Source of the DNA: Nitrosopumilus cobalaminigenes
GTDB lineage: Archaea > Thermoproteota > Nitrososphaeria > Nitrososphaerales > Nitrosopumilaceae
DNA: 64,000 bases
Direction of reading: 5' to 3'
Assembly: GCF_013407145.1 (NCBI RefSeq)
Contig: NZ_CP026993.1
Location: 744,001-808,000, forward strand
The notes below the pieces were generated by a model that searched no databases, was not told the DNA's origin, and saw only the letters and a program-made list of their open reading frames with translations. Of this stretch, positions 35,718 to 43,493 are shown piece by piece. Position 1 is the stretch's first letter. Every line of letters starts with the position of its first letter. Made by a program: the position numbers and the translations under genes.

Positions 35718-36254
35718 TTGAAAATATATACAAAAACTGGTGATGATGGCAGTACAGGATTACAAGGAAATTATAGGATTGACAAATCCCACCCTCGAAT
35801 CATCTCGTATGGAACTGTAGATGAGGCAAATGCTACACTTGGAATTGTTTTAACACATTCTTTGGATGAAGATGTTAAATCACTATTAACGCAAATTCAA
35901 AATGATTTGTTTCTAGTAGGTGCAGACCTCTCAAATCCCAATCTTAATGATACTAAAAATAGGGTGTCATTAGAAATGATTGAAAATTTAGAGACTCATA
36001 TTGATAAATTTGAAACTGAATTGCCCCCCTTAACTAACTTTATTTTACCGGGAGGTGATGAATCTGCTGCTCAACTGCATTATGTTCGAACTGTCGTTAG
36101 AAGAGCAGAATCTCAAACTGTACTATTAAGTGAAAAAGATGAAATCAATTCAAATTGTATTAAATATCTGAATCGACTATCTGACTTGTTTTTTGTTATG
36201 GGACGTTTGATCAATAAACGAAAAAATATACCGGATGTTCCTTGGAAAATTTAA
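35718..36254 (+). CDS. Cob(I)alamin adenosyltransferase (PduO type)
   Basis: About 178 residues from the TTG at 35718 (an upstream open frame to 35649 overlaps the neighbouring gene and lacks homology). Diagnostic parts are KIYTKTGDDGSTGL at the start, YGTVDEANATLG and VVRRAESQTV. PduO enzymes attach the 5'-deoxyadenosyl group of ATP to Co(I) cobalamin, making the cofactor used for example by methylmalonyl-CoA or 4-hydroxybutyrate-cycle mutases. The latter link is established for thaumarchaeal carbon fixation in general. Confidence 0.87.
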   Translation: MKIYTKTGDDGSTGLQGNYRIDKSHPRIISYGTVDEANATLGIVLTHSLDEDVKSLLTQIQNDLFLVGADLSNPNLNDTKNRVSLEMIENLETHIDKFETELPPLTNFILPGGDESAAQLHYVRTVVRRAESQTVLLSEKDEINSNCIKYLNRLSDLFFVMGRLINKRKNIPDVPWKI

Positions 36255-36299
36255 CAGACTGACCTTAAAGATACATGAATTCTCTATTGGTGAATCTAT

Positions 36300-36674
36300 A
36301 TGATTAATTGGTTTATGGTTATTGCGATTGTTTTAATTCTACTTTTTGTAATAGTTGGCATATCCATTGCTTTGCCTCCATTGCTCAAATATGCTGATGA
36401 TGAAGCTAGACAAGCAGCATACAACAATGTACCTGAAAAATATAGAATGATGTGCAATACACCCTCAGAACTTGAGATAATATTTGATAGAATGGATACA
36501 ATATCATCAGATAATTTGGATACTCAGGCAAAAGGAATCTATCAATCAATTCTTTGGGGTAATGATATTGAAAGCTGTGATGTACTGTATTTGTATAATC
36601 AGTTAGATGACAATCAGAAAGAAAAACTTCTCTGGTTAGAGATATCTTGTACTGTAAGTCATTGTATTCCATAG
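36300..36674 (+). CDS. Small membrane-anchored protein of unknown function
   Basis: A 124-residue protein with one N-terminal hydrophobic helix at residues 4-30 (WFMVIAIVLILLFVIVGISIALPP) and a hydrophilic domain with four Cys (MMCNTP, SCDVL, SCTV, HCIP). The cysteines could form disulfides outside the membrane. It follows the adenosyltransferase by 45 bases. No family recognised. Confidence 0.6.
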   Translation: MINWFMVIAIVLILLFVIVGISIALPPLLKYADDEARQAAYNNVPEKYRMMCNTPSELEIIFDRMDTISSDNLDTQAKGIYQSILWGNDIESCDVLYLYNQLDDNQKEKLLWLEISCTVSHCIP

Positions 36675-36769
36675 ATTTCAAAGATCGCGATCCCAACTTT
36701 AGAAAAAAGTAATCATATGCCATAAAATGACAAACTTTAATTCCTCAACACAATCCTTTTTTTCTAAGT

Positions 36770-36843
36770 GCCGTGGTAGCTCAGCCTGGGAGAGCACTCG
36801 GCTGAAGACCGGGCTGTCGCGCGTTCAAATCCCGCCCGCGGCA
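36770..36843 (+). tRNA. tRNA-Phe (GAA anticodon)
   Basis: A 74-nucleotide cloverleaf: acceptor GCCGTGG/CCGCGGC, D arm GCTC/GAGC, anticodon arm CTCGG-CTGAAGA-CCGGG with GAA, variable CTGTC, T arm GCGCG-TTCAAAT-CCCGC, discriminator A. CCA is not encoded. No intron. The T stem has one C-C mismatch (fourth pair), otherwise all stems pair. Confidence 0.95.
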
Positions 36844-36851
36844 CTGTTTTA

Positions 36852-37298
36852 CTAACATCCAAACTTCTTAGCCCAGGATTCTTCCTTGAATTCACTGTCA
36901 AAACAATGAATTGTTTTAATCTCTCCGTGCCCTTTTTCTAAAATTTCCTCATTAAGTAAAACTCCTTGGCAGTACACTTTGGCTATTACCCCGCCATAAC
37001 TTCCTTCAATTTGCCCATCATCTTCATCAATTAATACCTCTGAATTAATTGGACATTTTTCTTCAACGAAAATCTTTGATTCTATACCTCCTAAATCATT
37101 TAATTCTGGAGTGGATGTGAGTGCTAATCTCACTCTGGTTTCTCCCACATCAATTGTATCTCCATCAACAACATTCGTGATTTTTCCCTTTAGACATAGG
37201 GCATTCCCTGTACAATCTAGAGCTGTTTGGGGTGTTAGTATTATGAACATTAATGGAATGCTGCACAATAAGACCACAATTGAAATTTTAGAAATCAT
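36852..37298 (-). CDS. Secreted SNase/thermonuclease-fold protein with altered active site
   Basis: A 148-residue protein with an N-terminal signal/anchor (residues 4-23) and an SNase-like domain: VVDGDTIDV, RVRL, TPE. Compared with staphylococcal nuclease, the metal ligand Asp40 position reads Ser (LALTSTPE) and the Arg87 position reads Gly (SYGGVIAKVY). Four or more Cys suggest disulfides, which fits a secreted protein. It may be inactive as a nuclease or use other residues. Confidence 0.75.
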   Translation of the reverse strand: MISKISIVVLLCSIPLMFIILTPQTALDCTGNALCLKGKITNVVDGDTIDVGETRVRLALTSTPELNDLGGIESKIFVEEKCPINSEVLIDEDDGQIEGSYGGVIAKVYCQGVLLNEEILEKGHGEIKTIHCFDSEFKEESWAKKFGC

Positions 37299-37439
37299 AC
37301 ATTTTACTACTTTGTATGGGATTTAAGATATTATGAACAAAATATGTCGTCATTTTTTAAAATTACAATAGAGTTAAGTAGATTTTTGATGTAGCATATT
37401 TGGTTTTCATTTTATTCCCTTTTCTTAAACAAAATAAAG

Positions 37440-37458
37440 AAAAGGTGGAAAACCTTTT
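37440..37458 (-). terminator. Hairpin with T-rich flanks after the gene at 37479
   Basis: AAAAGGT (37440-37446) pairs with ACCTTTT (37452-37458) around a five-base loop. Read on the minus strand it lies about 20 bases after the stop of the gene at 37479 and is followed by a T-rich run. It is a plausible terminator. Confidence 0.45.
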
Positions 37459-37478
37459 TTTCTCAAATTTTTCTAAAA

Positions 37479-37814
37479 TTATGCATCTACAAGATTAAAG
37501 AAATTCTTTCCTGATGCTGATTTTTCAGAGATGCATTTGACGGGTCCTAATGGAATTTGTTTTACGTTAACATCTTCTCGTAATTTTTCATTCTTGAATC
37601 TGTTAACTATTGCCACTCTAGTAGTATGAAATTTGTTGATGTGATTTCCATCCACTTCAAACATTTCTTTTGTTGTGATTTTCACTCCTTTTGTGACTGT
37701 TTCACCCTGTGTATAGTCAGAATCCTCTACAAATGTAATTGTAAATGATTGCTCCCCTATTTTTGCCAATGATGCACTATCTCCGATTATTTGGTAATCT
37801 GCTAATGTTGCTAT
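37479..37814 (-). CDS. Thaumarchaeal small protein, apparently started by AUA
   Basis: Read from TTG at 37769 the protein has 96 residues, but the frame continues upstream for 15 more sense codons to an ATA at 37814-37812 that follows GGAGGTGA with a six-base spacer. An in-frame TGA precedes that ATA. With the AUA start the protein (111 residues) begins ATLADYQIIGDSASLAKIG. It is small, soluble and beta-rich, ending FFNLVDA. The long, well-placed SD suggests strong expression. No family recognised with certainty. Confidence 0.6.
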   Translation of the reverse strand: MATLADYQIIGDSASLAKIGEQSFTITFVEDSDYTQGETVTKGVKITTKEMFEVDGNHINKFHTTRVAIVNRFKNEKLREDVNVKQIPLGPVKCISEKSASGKNFFNLVDA

Positions 37815-37828
37815 GTCCTTTCACCTCC
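37812..37828 (-). promoter_or_regulatory. Perfect Shine-Dalgarno sequence before an ATA codon
   Basis: GGAGGTGA on the minus strand (37821-37828) is complementary to the 16S rRNA tail and lies six bases before ATA at 37814-37812. No ATG, GTG or TTG lies in that window in the frame of the gene; the first is TTG 45 bases further on. This decides the start in favour of AUA unless there is a sequence error. Confidence 0.6.
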
Positions 37829-37983
37829 AATAATGTGGATATAGATCATTAAATGATAAAGTCAATTATGCGTCAAAACTTGACTCAGGTGGCCTCTTTG
37901 ATCGATGATGTGTTGAGAAATTGTTCTAAATTCCATTCTGCATAATCTTTAAAAACCACCCCACCTCTTGATTTTCGAGATTC

Positions 37984-38220
37984 ATGGCTGAAAAAAAAGC
38001 AGTAAAGAAAACTACAAAAAAAACACCTGCAAAGAAAACAACCACAAAAGCTAAAACCACAAAAGCTAAAGGTACTAAAACTAAAAAACCAAAAAATGAA
38101 CCTCCAATCGATATGGGTATTGTAATAGTAGATGATGATATTAAGATTGATCAAGAACAAATCAATGAAGAACGACGAGCATATCTTGAAGAGGCTCGCT
38201 CTCAAGAAGCATCTGACTAG
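37984..38220 (+). CDS. Lys-rich small protein with acidic C-terminus
   Basis: A 78-residue protein. The first 40 residues are nearly all Lys, Thr and Ala in histone H1-like repeats, followed by an acidic helical tail (QEQINEERRAYLEEARSQE). It could bind nucleic acid through the basic tail. A TATA-like CTTTAAAAA lies about 30 bases before the ATG. Function unknown; similar tails occur on chromatin and RNA polymerase-associated proteins. Confidence 0.6.
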   Translation: MAEKKAVKKTTKKTPAKKTTTKAKTTKAKGTKTKKPKNEPPIDMGIVIVDDDIKIDQEQINEERRAYLEEARSQEASD

Positions 38221-38254
38221 GAATCTTTATCAGATTCGGTAACATACACTATTC

Positions 38255-38494
38255 ATGCGTGCATTATGTTTAATCACTGTTAAACCTGGTAAGGTTGATT
38301 CTGTTGTTGCAATTTTAAAGAAAAAACGAAAAATTGTAAAACAGATTATGGTTGTTGCAGGAAGAGCTGATATCAGTGTTCTATTACAGGGAAATATTGA
38401 TGAAATAAACAGTATTGTAATTGATTTTAAAAAAATTAAAGACATTGTAACAACTGAGACATTGATAGAAGTGGAGGTTGATTTGGGATGGTAA
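38255..38494 (+). CDS. Standalone Lrp/AsnC-type ligand-binding (RAM) domain
   Basis: A 79-residue protein consisting of one AsnC-type RAM domain (LCLITVKPGKVDSVVAIL, then AGRADISVLLQG, and EVEVDLGW). There is no DNA-binding helix-turn-helix. RAM domains bind amino acids and oligomerise. It overlaps the next RAM gene by seven bases, so the two are translated together and could form mixed oligomers. Confidence 0.8.
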   Translation: MRALCLITVKPGKVDSVVAILKKKRKIVKQIMVVAGRADISVLLQGNIDEINSIVIDFKKIKDIVTTETLIEVEVDLGW

Positions 38495-38706
38495 GGGCAA
38501 TCATTTTAGTTAAATCTCCTAAAAAACTAATAGCAGCTAGATTAAAAAAAATTACATCTGTCACGGATTCATTCCCAACTAGTGGTCAATTTGATGCAGT
38601 TGCAATAATTGATGTTGCAGAATTAGTAGAGATTAAAGAAGTTGCAAATCAGATTCAAAAAATCAGTGGGGTTGATAGAACTGAAACCATGGTTGAAGTG
38701 CAATGA
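38488..38706 (+). CDS. Second standalone RAM domain
   Basis: A 72-residue RAM-domain protein (AIILVKSPKKLIAARL, GQFDAVAIIDV, ETMVEVQ). It is divergent in sequence from its neighbour but has the same fold pattern. Both lack a DNA-binding domain and may modulate Lrp-family regulators or sense amino acids. Confidence 0.78.
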   Translation: MVRAIILVKSPKKLIAARLKKITSVTDSFPTSGQFDAVAIIDVAELVEIKEVANQIQKISGVDRTETMVEVQ

Positions 38707-38742
38707 GCAATGGATTTAAAGAACTTCTGACTAAGTATATCT

Positions 38743-39156
38743 GTGAACATCAAAAAAGTAGGCAATGTAATTTTAGCAGTAAAAGACATTGACAAATCCC
38801 TACAATTTTACCATGAAATCATAGGTCTTCCAATTAAGAATCAAAGAAGATCCTGGATTGATTTGGGTACAACTGGTGCTTTATTGAGTTTACATCCCGC
38901 ATCGTTAACAGCTCAACATGTTGGTGATTCTATTGATAGTGGAATTACTTTGGGATTTCTTGTTGGCGATGTTCAGTCTGCAGTTGACGAATTAAAAGAA
39001 AAAGGTGTCACAATACATCGTGATATTATTGAAAAAGATGCAGGAAAAAATGCGATCATTTTAGATCCTGACGGCTATCTTATTTCTTTATTCGAACCTA
39101 TCTTTGATGATAAAGATCAACAAACAGGCGGATATCAAGGATTTACACCAGCTTAG
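38743..39156 (+). CDS. Glyoxalase/bleomycin-resistance (VOC) superfamily protein
   Basis: A 137-residue VOC domain from GTG 38743: VGNVILAVKDIDKSLQFYHE at the start, then GALLSLHP, and the second half IILDPDGYLISLFEP. The paired beta-alpha-beta-beta-beta modules are of the glyoxalase fold. Metal ligands cannot be assigned with certainty. It is downstream of the RAM genes, possibly in one operon. Substrate unknown. Confidence 0.82.
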   Translation: MNIKKVGNVILAVKDIDKSLQFYHEIIGLPIKNQRRSWIDLGTTGALLSLHPASLTAQHVGDSIDSGITLGFLVGDVQSAVDELKEKGVTIHRDIIEKDAGKNAIILDPDGYLISLFEPIFDDKDQQTGGYQGFTPA

Positions 39157-39539
39157 ATTGCTTTCTTAATTGAAGAAACAATATTCTCTAAGTCTTTTTC
39201 TTTTCTATTAAGTGACACATAATATGTCACATTATTTTTCTGTAAAATTAATATTGTAATTTTTTGATGTTGTAAAATCACATGTTCTAATTTTCCAACA
39301 GAACTGACTGAGTCTTTTCTTAATGAGATTAGTGTGGATATTACAAATAATTCATTTTTGAAATCTTCTGATTGTAATAATGGTTTAAGGTTGGGCTTTA
39401 TCATTCCAGTTAAAGTTCTACCATATGCGTTTACAACTCCAGCATATCTTACACTGTTTGATACTTGAAGAATTTTTTGACATTGTTTTCTATATTTGAT
39501 AACAGTGTCTTTCCATTTATCTGCAGGAGTTTTAACCAT
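39153..39539 (-). CDS. Roadblock-like thaumarchaeal protein (perhaps DUF6659)
   Basis: About 128 residues from the ATG at 39539. The alternating pattern (VSNSVRYAGVVNAYGRTL, VILQHQKITILILQKNNVTYYVS) fits a Roadblock/LC7-type fold often seen in thaumarchaea. Such domains act as regulatory scaffolds of small GTPases or kinases. Family name is from memory and not checked. Its stop overlaps the VOC stop by four bases. Confidence 0.6.
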   Translation of the reverse strand: MVKTPADKWKDTVIKYRKQCQKILQVSNSVRYAGVVNAYGRTLTGMIKPNLKPLLQSEDFKNELFVISTLISLRKDSVSSVGKLEHVILQHQKITILILQKNNVTYYVSLNRKEKDLENIVSSIKKAI

Positions 39540-39603
39540 GATCAAACTAATATTCGAAATTAATAAGGATGTTGTCTAATTGCAATTTTTAGAACTAGAT
39601 ATT

Positions 39604-39969
39604 TTATTTTGTTTCTTTTTGTAATTTTTTCTTCAATTCCATGTTTTCTTTTATCAGTTTGTCATTTTCTGTTTGGAGTGTTTCTATGGAATTTTGTCTT
39701 GTATATGCTGGATGTCCTGGTGGAATTACTGTTGAATTCATTGTAAGTAGTCCTGCTGCATATTGTTGATACATGTGTTGGAATCCTTGAAGTTTTTGAG
39801 CCATATTCTCAGCATTTTGTAAAAATTGTTTTTTCATTGGATTTTCATGGTTTTTGAACATTGGATTTGCTAACCCTGGTGGAAGTCTTGGGAATTGAAA
39901 TGCTACATGTGGGATATTTGGATTTAATCCATACAAGTCACGTAGGTGATTTGTTACCATATTATCCAT
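39604..39969 (-). CDS. Soluble protein of unknown function with C-terminal coiled coil
   Basis: A 121-residue protein, or shorter by one codon step from ATG at 39960. The N-terminal half is Pro- and Asn-rich (FPRLPPGLANP), the C-terminal 40 residues form a coiled coil (IETLQTENDKLIKENMELKKKL). Possibly dimeric. No family recognised. Confidence 0.55.
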   Translation of the reverse strand: MDNMVTNHLRDLYGLNPNIPHVAFQFPRLPPGLANPMFKNHENPMKKQFLQNAENMAQKLQGFQHMYQQYAAGLLTMNSTVIPPGHPAYTRQNSIETLQTENDKLIKENMELKKKLQKETK

Positions 39970-40050
39970 GAATATCCTCGATATTTGCTATATTTGTGGC
40001 TTGCTTTAGTCATTTGATAAACAATGAAGCTAAATGTCAGTCGTTTTAGC

Positions 40051-40080
40051 TCAACTTGAGTTGATCGCAGATCCTTATAG
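40051..40080 (+). promoter_or_regulatory. Palindrome and TATA box upstream of a zinc microprotein gene
   Basis: TCAACTTGAGTTGA at 40051-40064 is a near-perfect 14-base palindrome (six-base arms). A TATA-like CTTATAG is at 40074-40080, about 27-33 bases before the ATG at 40107. Operator upstream of a core promoter would explain the layout. Confidence 0.35.
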
Positions 40081-40106
40081 ATTCCCACTTTGGATCGCTG
40101 ATACAC

Positions 40107-40253
40107 ATGGACGCATCAAAAAAAGCATGTCTAAAATGCAAAAAGGATATTGGAGAAAAAGATCTTCATAAAATTGTAATTTATGTTGTTCAAGAAAAAT
40201 TCACTGAGCATCATTATGAACATGTAGAATGTCCCGATAATTTTACAGTTTAA
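40107..40253 (+). CDS. 48-residue zinc-binding microprotein
   Basis: A short frame starting MDASKKACLKCKKDIGE. Cys8 and Cys11 form a CxxC; Cys42 and several His (HHYEH) further on could complete a zinc site. A promoter lies at the expected distance. Independent family membership not recognised. Confidence 0.55.
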   Translation: MDASKKACLKCKKDIGEKDLHKIVIYVVQEKFTEHHYEHVECPDNFTV

Positions 40254-40262
40254 TTTTTAAAT

Positions 40263-41057
40263 TTATCCTTTGAATTCATATACATTGTAGGTTTCGCCCG
40301 TAGTTCTTGAACGATACTTCCATTCTTCTTTTGTCCAAACAACTTGAATGAAGTCTTTTTGATAACTGGGATGCAATCTTTGGTACACATCACTGCCAAT
40401 CAAAATTTGATTTGGTTTTGCCATGTTTTGAATTTTTGCTGCAATATTCATAGCAGGACCCATTAAATCCACATGAGAGTTATCAACATCTGCCCCATAT
40501 CTTACAACAATATTTTGACCAAAATCAACTCCAATCTTTACCATCAAATCAGGATAATCATATTGATTTAGAATTGGGTTAATTCCTTTTTGAATAATTG
40601 AAATCATTGACTTTGCACAATTTACAGCATTGTCTCCTGTTTGCATTTTATCACCTACGAAATAACCAATAACAGCATCGCCTACAAATTTTAAAACATA
40701 ACCATGATGTTGTCTGATAACAGCTGCCATTTCTTGAGAGAATGAACTTATGATAATTGCAATTTTTTCTGGAGGCATTTCTAATGTCATTGTGGTGGAG
40801 CCCACCAAATCCACATAGAGCACAACCATATCCAATTTAGAAAAAACATTTTTTCTTAGAAATTGGTCTGACTCGTCAATCAGTCCCGAATATTCGTAAC
40901 CTTTTTTGAGGGCAGCCCAAACTCGCTTTTGAGTTTCTAAAATCATAGTTTCAGAATCTAGTGTCTGCTGTTGATTCTTGCTAAGTAGCATATCCACTAC
41001 GCTGTTACTTTTTGTTTCTTCAGTTTCAGGATTGCTCTCAATTTTTTCTTCAGTCAT
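40263..41057 (-). CDS. Class III nucleotidyl cyclase
   Basis: A 264-residue protein with a CHD cyclase domain at about residues 75-245. Metal-binding aspartates are in YVDLVGST and VGDAVIGYF; the transition-state region GPAMNIAAKIQNMA is present. The N-terminal 70 residues look soluble and helical, with no membrane segment. It would make cAMP or possibly another cyclic nucleotide. A zinc microprotein gene sits just upstream. Confidence 0.83.
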   Translation of the reverse strand: MTEEKIESNPETEETKSNSVVDMLLSKNQQQTLDSETMILETQKRVWAALKKGYEYSGLIDESDQFLRKNVFSKLDMVVLYVDLVGSTTMTLEMPPEKIAIIISSFSQEMAAVIRQHHGYVLKFVGDAVIGYFVGDKMQTGDNAVNCAKSMISIIQKGINPILNQYDYPDLMVKIGVDFGQNIVVRYGADVDNSHVDLMGPAMNIAAKIQNMAKPNQILIGSDVYQRLHPSYQKDFIQVVWTKEEWKYRSRTTGETYNVYEFKG

Positions 41058-41065
41058 ATTTTACC

Positions 41066-41188
41066 TCATTCTAAGGGGAAATCTACTCCACATTTGGGGC
41101 ATTTACCTCTTTTTCCCTTGTATCCATCATGATAATACTCTGTAATATTTTCATTACAGTTATCACAAGTATTTTTTAATTGCCCCAT
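41066..41188 (-). CDS. 40-residue zinc-ribbon microprotein upstream of the cyclase
   Basis: The product begins MGQLKNTCDNCNENI and has CxxC at residues 8-11 and CPKC later on, a zinc ribbon. It ends nine bases before the cyclase start on the same strand, so it is co-transcribed. It may modulate the cyclase, or be unrelated. Confidence 0.6.
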   Translation of the reverse strand: MGQLKNTCDNCNENITEYYHDGYKGKRGKCPKCGVDFPLE

Positions 41189-41261
41189 GCCTATAATTGC
41201 CATCCAATCTATTTAGATTTGATCATGAAGGTTTAAGGAGAGCAGTTTCTCGATATTTCAT

Positions 41262-42104
41262 GTGAGATTAGGTTCAAGATCATCTAATGAATTCATTCAA
41301 TTACTTAATGAAAAAAATGAATTAATCCAAAAATCATATCTGCCAAAAATGATTGATTTGACAAAAATGATTGATGTCAAAGTAATGATGGGAGATTCTA
41401 CAATTACTGATCAAAAAACATTTGATCCAAAATTAATATCAGACTATTTTCAAAAAATTAATGATTCATTAAAAGATTGGTCACTACAAGATGTTTCAAT
41501 TACAAACAATCAAGATGTAAGAAGAATTTTTACAAAATTTGAAATCAGAGAAGGAAATTATTTGATTTCAGGGCATTTATCATTACAGTTTCATGTTTTG
41601 TTATATTACAAACCCGATCAACGAGTTATTGATTGTCAAAAAGAGCTTTCGGAGATTGTTGATTTAACAAAAAATGAGCAAGAGCAACTTTCAGATAATA
41701 GTGATCAAATTGTATTAAACAAACTCAAAGAAATGGGATACAAGGATTTTGATCATCAGAAATTATTTGAAGTATTTTATGAAAATGATGAATTTAGAGA
41801 AAAAGTTTTTTCAGAAATTCAAAAAGATGCTGGAGTTGATTTTCAAGAATTGTCTGAAAAAAAGTCTAAACTCTTTTCTGAACTTGATTCATTATTGGTA
41901 GAAACATATCAAACATCTCCTGTACTAATAGATGATCCTAAATTAGTTGGAGGTGAAGAGGGTTGTTTGTTATCAATAGATTTAGAATTTATTAAAAACG
42001 ATACTCGTGAAGGAGTATTTGATCCTAGAAAAATGTCTGATTCCACCAAAGAACATATTCTAAATAGATTAGTAGAACTTGAAACAGTAATTCAATCTTC
42101 ATAA
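41262..42104 (+). CDS. Soluble acidic protein of unknown function
   Basis: A 280-residue protein starting GTG. It is rich in Asp, Glu, Ser and Lys, mostly helical, with no membrane span or signal. The stretch ISGHLSLQFHVLLYYKP around residue 105 looks like a beta core. I do not recognise the fold. It is followed directly by the GC-rich candidate RNA element. Confidence 0.6.
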   Translation: MRLGSRSSNEFIQLLNEKNELIQKSYLPKMIDLTKMIDVKVMMGDSTITDQKTFDPKLISDYFQKINDSLKDWSLQDVSITNNQDVRRIFTKFEIREGNYLISGHLSLQFHVLLYYKPDQRVIDCQKELSEIVDLTKNEQEQLSDNSDQIVLNKLKEMGYKDFDHQKLFEVFYENDEFREKVFSEIQKDAGVDFQELSEKKSKLFSELDSLLVETYQTSPVLIDDPKLVGGEEGCLLSIDLEFIKNDTREGVFDPRKMSDSTKEHILNRLVELETVIQSS

Positions 42105-42108
42105 AACC

Positions 42109-42158
42109 CAGGAAACCGGAAAATGAGATATTCTCTCAAAGGGGAGATCCGGCTCCTG
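42109..42158. ncRNA. Candidate structured RNA: GC-rich nested stem-loop
   Basis: In an AT-rich gap CAGGA (42109-42113) pairs with TCCTG (42154-42158), CCGGA (42116-42120) with TCCGG (42148-42152), and TGAGA (42124-42128) with TCTCA (42134-42138) round a five-base loop. The local GC content exceeds that of surrounding sequence, as for RNA genes in such genomes. The strand is undecided. It could be a small RNA, or a leader/terminator element 126 bases before threonine dehydratase. Confidence 0.45.
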
Positions 42159-42284
42159 TGTATAATTTCAACGACAATTTCAAAGTATTTAGGCATTCCT
42201 GAAATTTTACACATAAAATTTGACTAATGATGCAACTTTTCCGTAGAAGAAGTAAAATACACCAAACCGATAGCATCATTTCCA

Positions 42285-43493
42285 ATGAACCCCACATATG
42301 ATGACATACTAGCTGCAAATGCATTACGAGGTAATGAAATTAAAAAAACACCTCTGATACATACTCCTACATTTAGTGAGATTACTGGTTCAGATGTATA
42401 TCTAAAAGCAGAGTTTCGGCAAAAGACCGGTTCGTTTAAAATTCGTGGAGCTTATTTTAAAATAAAATCATTAACGGATGAAGAAAAAAAACATGGTGTT
42501 GTTGCAGCGTCAGCAGGTAACCATGCACAAGGAGTTGCCTTTGCATCCTCATTAGAAAAAATACCTTGTACTATAGTAATGCCAAAAAATGCATCTCCTG
42601 CAAAAGTTGCTGCTACTAGAGGTTATGGTGCTAATGTAATCTTAGAGGGAGTAAATTATGATGAATCATCATCAAAAGCAAAAGAGATAGCCAAAGAGAC
42701 TGGGGCTACAATGATACATGCATTTGATGATCCACAAATAATTGCAGCACAAGGAGTTATCGGATTAGAGATACTAGAAGATCTACCGGATGTAGATGAA
42801 ATCTATTTGCCCATAGGTGGTGGCGGATTGGCTGCAGGAACATTGATTGCAATAAAAGAAAAAAATCCAAATATCAAAGTTATAGGAGTACAGTCAAAAT
42901 CATTCCCATCAATGCATGACTCTGTAAAACAAGGTTCAATCACTTCAAGTGGTGGCGATAGAACTATAGCTGATGGCATTTCAGTTAAAGTGCCAGGACA
43001 ATTAACATTTACAGTGATCAAAGAACTCATCGATGAAATAGTTCTAGTGGATGATATTGAAATCACAAAGGCAATGTTCCTCTTAATGGAAAGAATGAAG
43101 TTTGTTGTAGAGCCAGCTGGTGCCTCAAGTTTAGCATATCTAATTTCAAAAAAACCGGCTGTTGGAAAAAAGGTCGTAGCAGTTTTGGCGGGAGGAAATG
43201 TAGACATGTATCTTTTGGGTCAAATTGTAGACAAAGGATTAGCTGCAATGGGCAGATTACTCAAAATCTCTGTTTTACTGCCTGATAGACCTGGTGCTTT
43301 CAAGGAAATAATTGATGAGATATCTCTAGCCAATGCAAATATCATAGAAGTTGTACATGACAGACTAAGTTCGAATATTAATGCAGGATCAGCTGGAGTT
43401 ACCTTAAGTTTAGAAACACAAGGAAAAGAGCAAGCTCAATTATTAATTGATTCATTAAAGAAGAAGAATATTCAATTCACTTTATTGACTTGA
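42285..43493 (+). CDS. ilvA: Threonine ammonia-lyase (threonine dehydratase) with ACT domain
   Basis: A 402-residue PLP fold-type II enzyme. The cofactor lysine is in KTGSFKIRGA near residue 51 and the phosphate-binding GGGGLAAG near 175. A C-terminal ACT domain begins near LLKISVLLPDRPGAF around residue 325 and would give feedback control. It converts threonine to 2-oxobutyrate for isoleucine synthesis. The ATG at 42285 is the first start after an in-frame stop at 42228. A biosynthetic role versus catabolism is not settled. Confidence 0.9.
   Translation: MNPTYDDILAANALRGNEIKKTPLIHTPTFSEITGSDVYLKAEFRQKTGSFKIRGAYFKIKSLTDEEKKHGVVAASAGNHAQGVAFASSLEKIPCTIVMPKNASPAKVAATRGYGANVILEGVNYDESSSKAKEIAKETGATMIHAFDDPQIIAAQGVIGLEILEDLPDVDEIYLPIGGGGLAAGTLIAIKEKNPNIKVIGVQSKSFPSMHDSVKQGSITSSGGDRTIADGISVKVPGQLTFTVIKELIDEIVLVDDIEITKAMFLLMERMKFVVEPAGASSLAYLISKKPAVGKKVVAVLAGGNVDMYLLGQIVDKGLAAMGRLLKISVLLPDRPGAFKEIIDEISLANANIIEVVHDRLSSNINAGSAGVTLSLETQGKEQAQLLIDSLKKKNIQFTLLT

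Noticed and set aside
36683-36692. Palindrome GATCGCGATC before tRNA-Phe
   Set aside because: It is perfect but only ten bases, lies right after a stop codon and has no clear link to a start; may be chance.
37885-38205. Cys- and Phe-rich antisense frame
   Set aside because: It is the antisense of the Lys-rich gene at 37984; the apparent cysteines come from reversed Lys and Thr/Ala codons.
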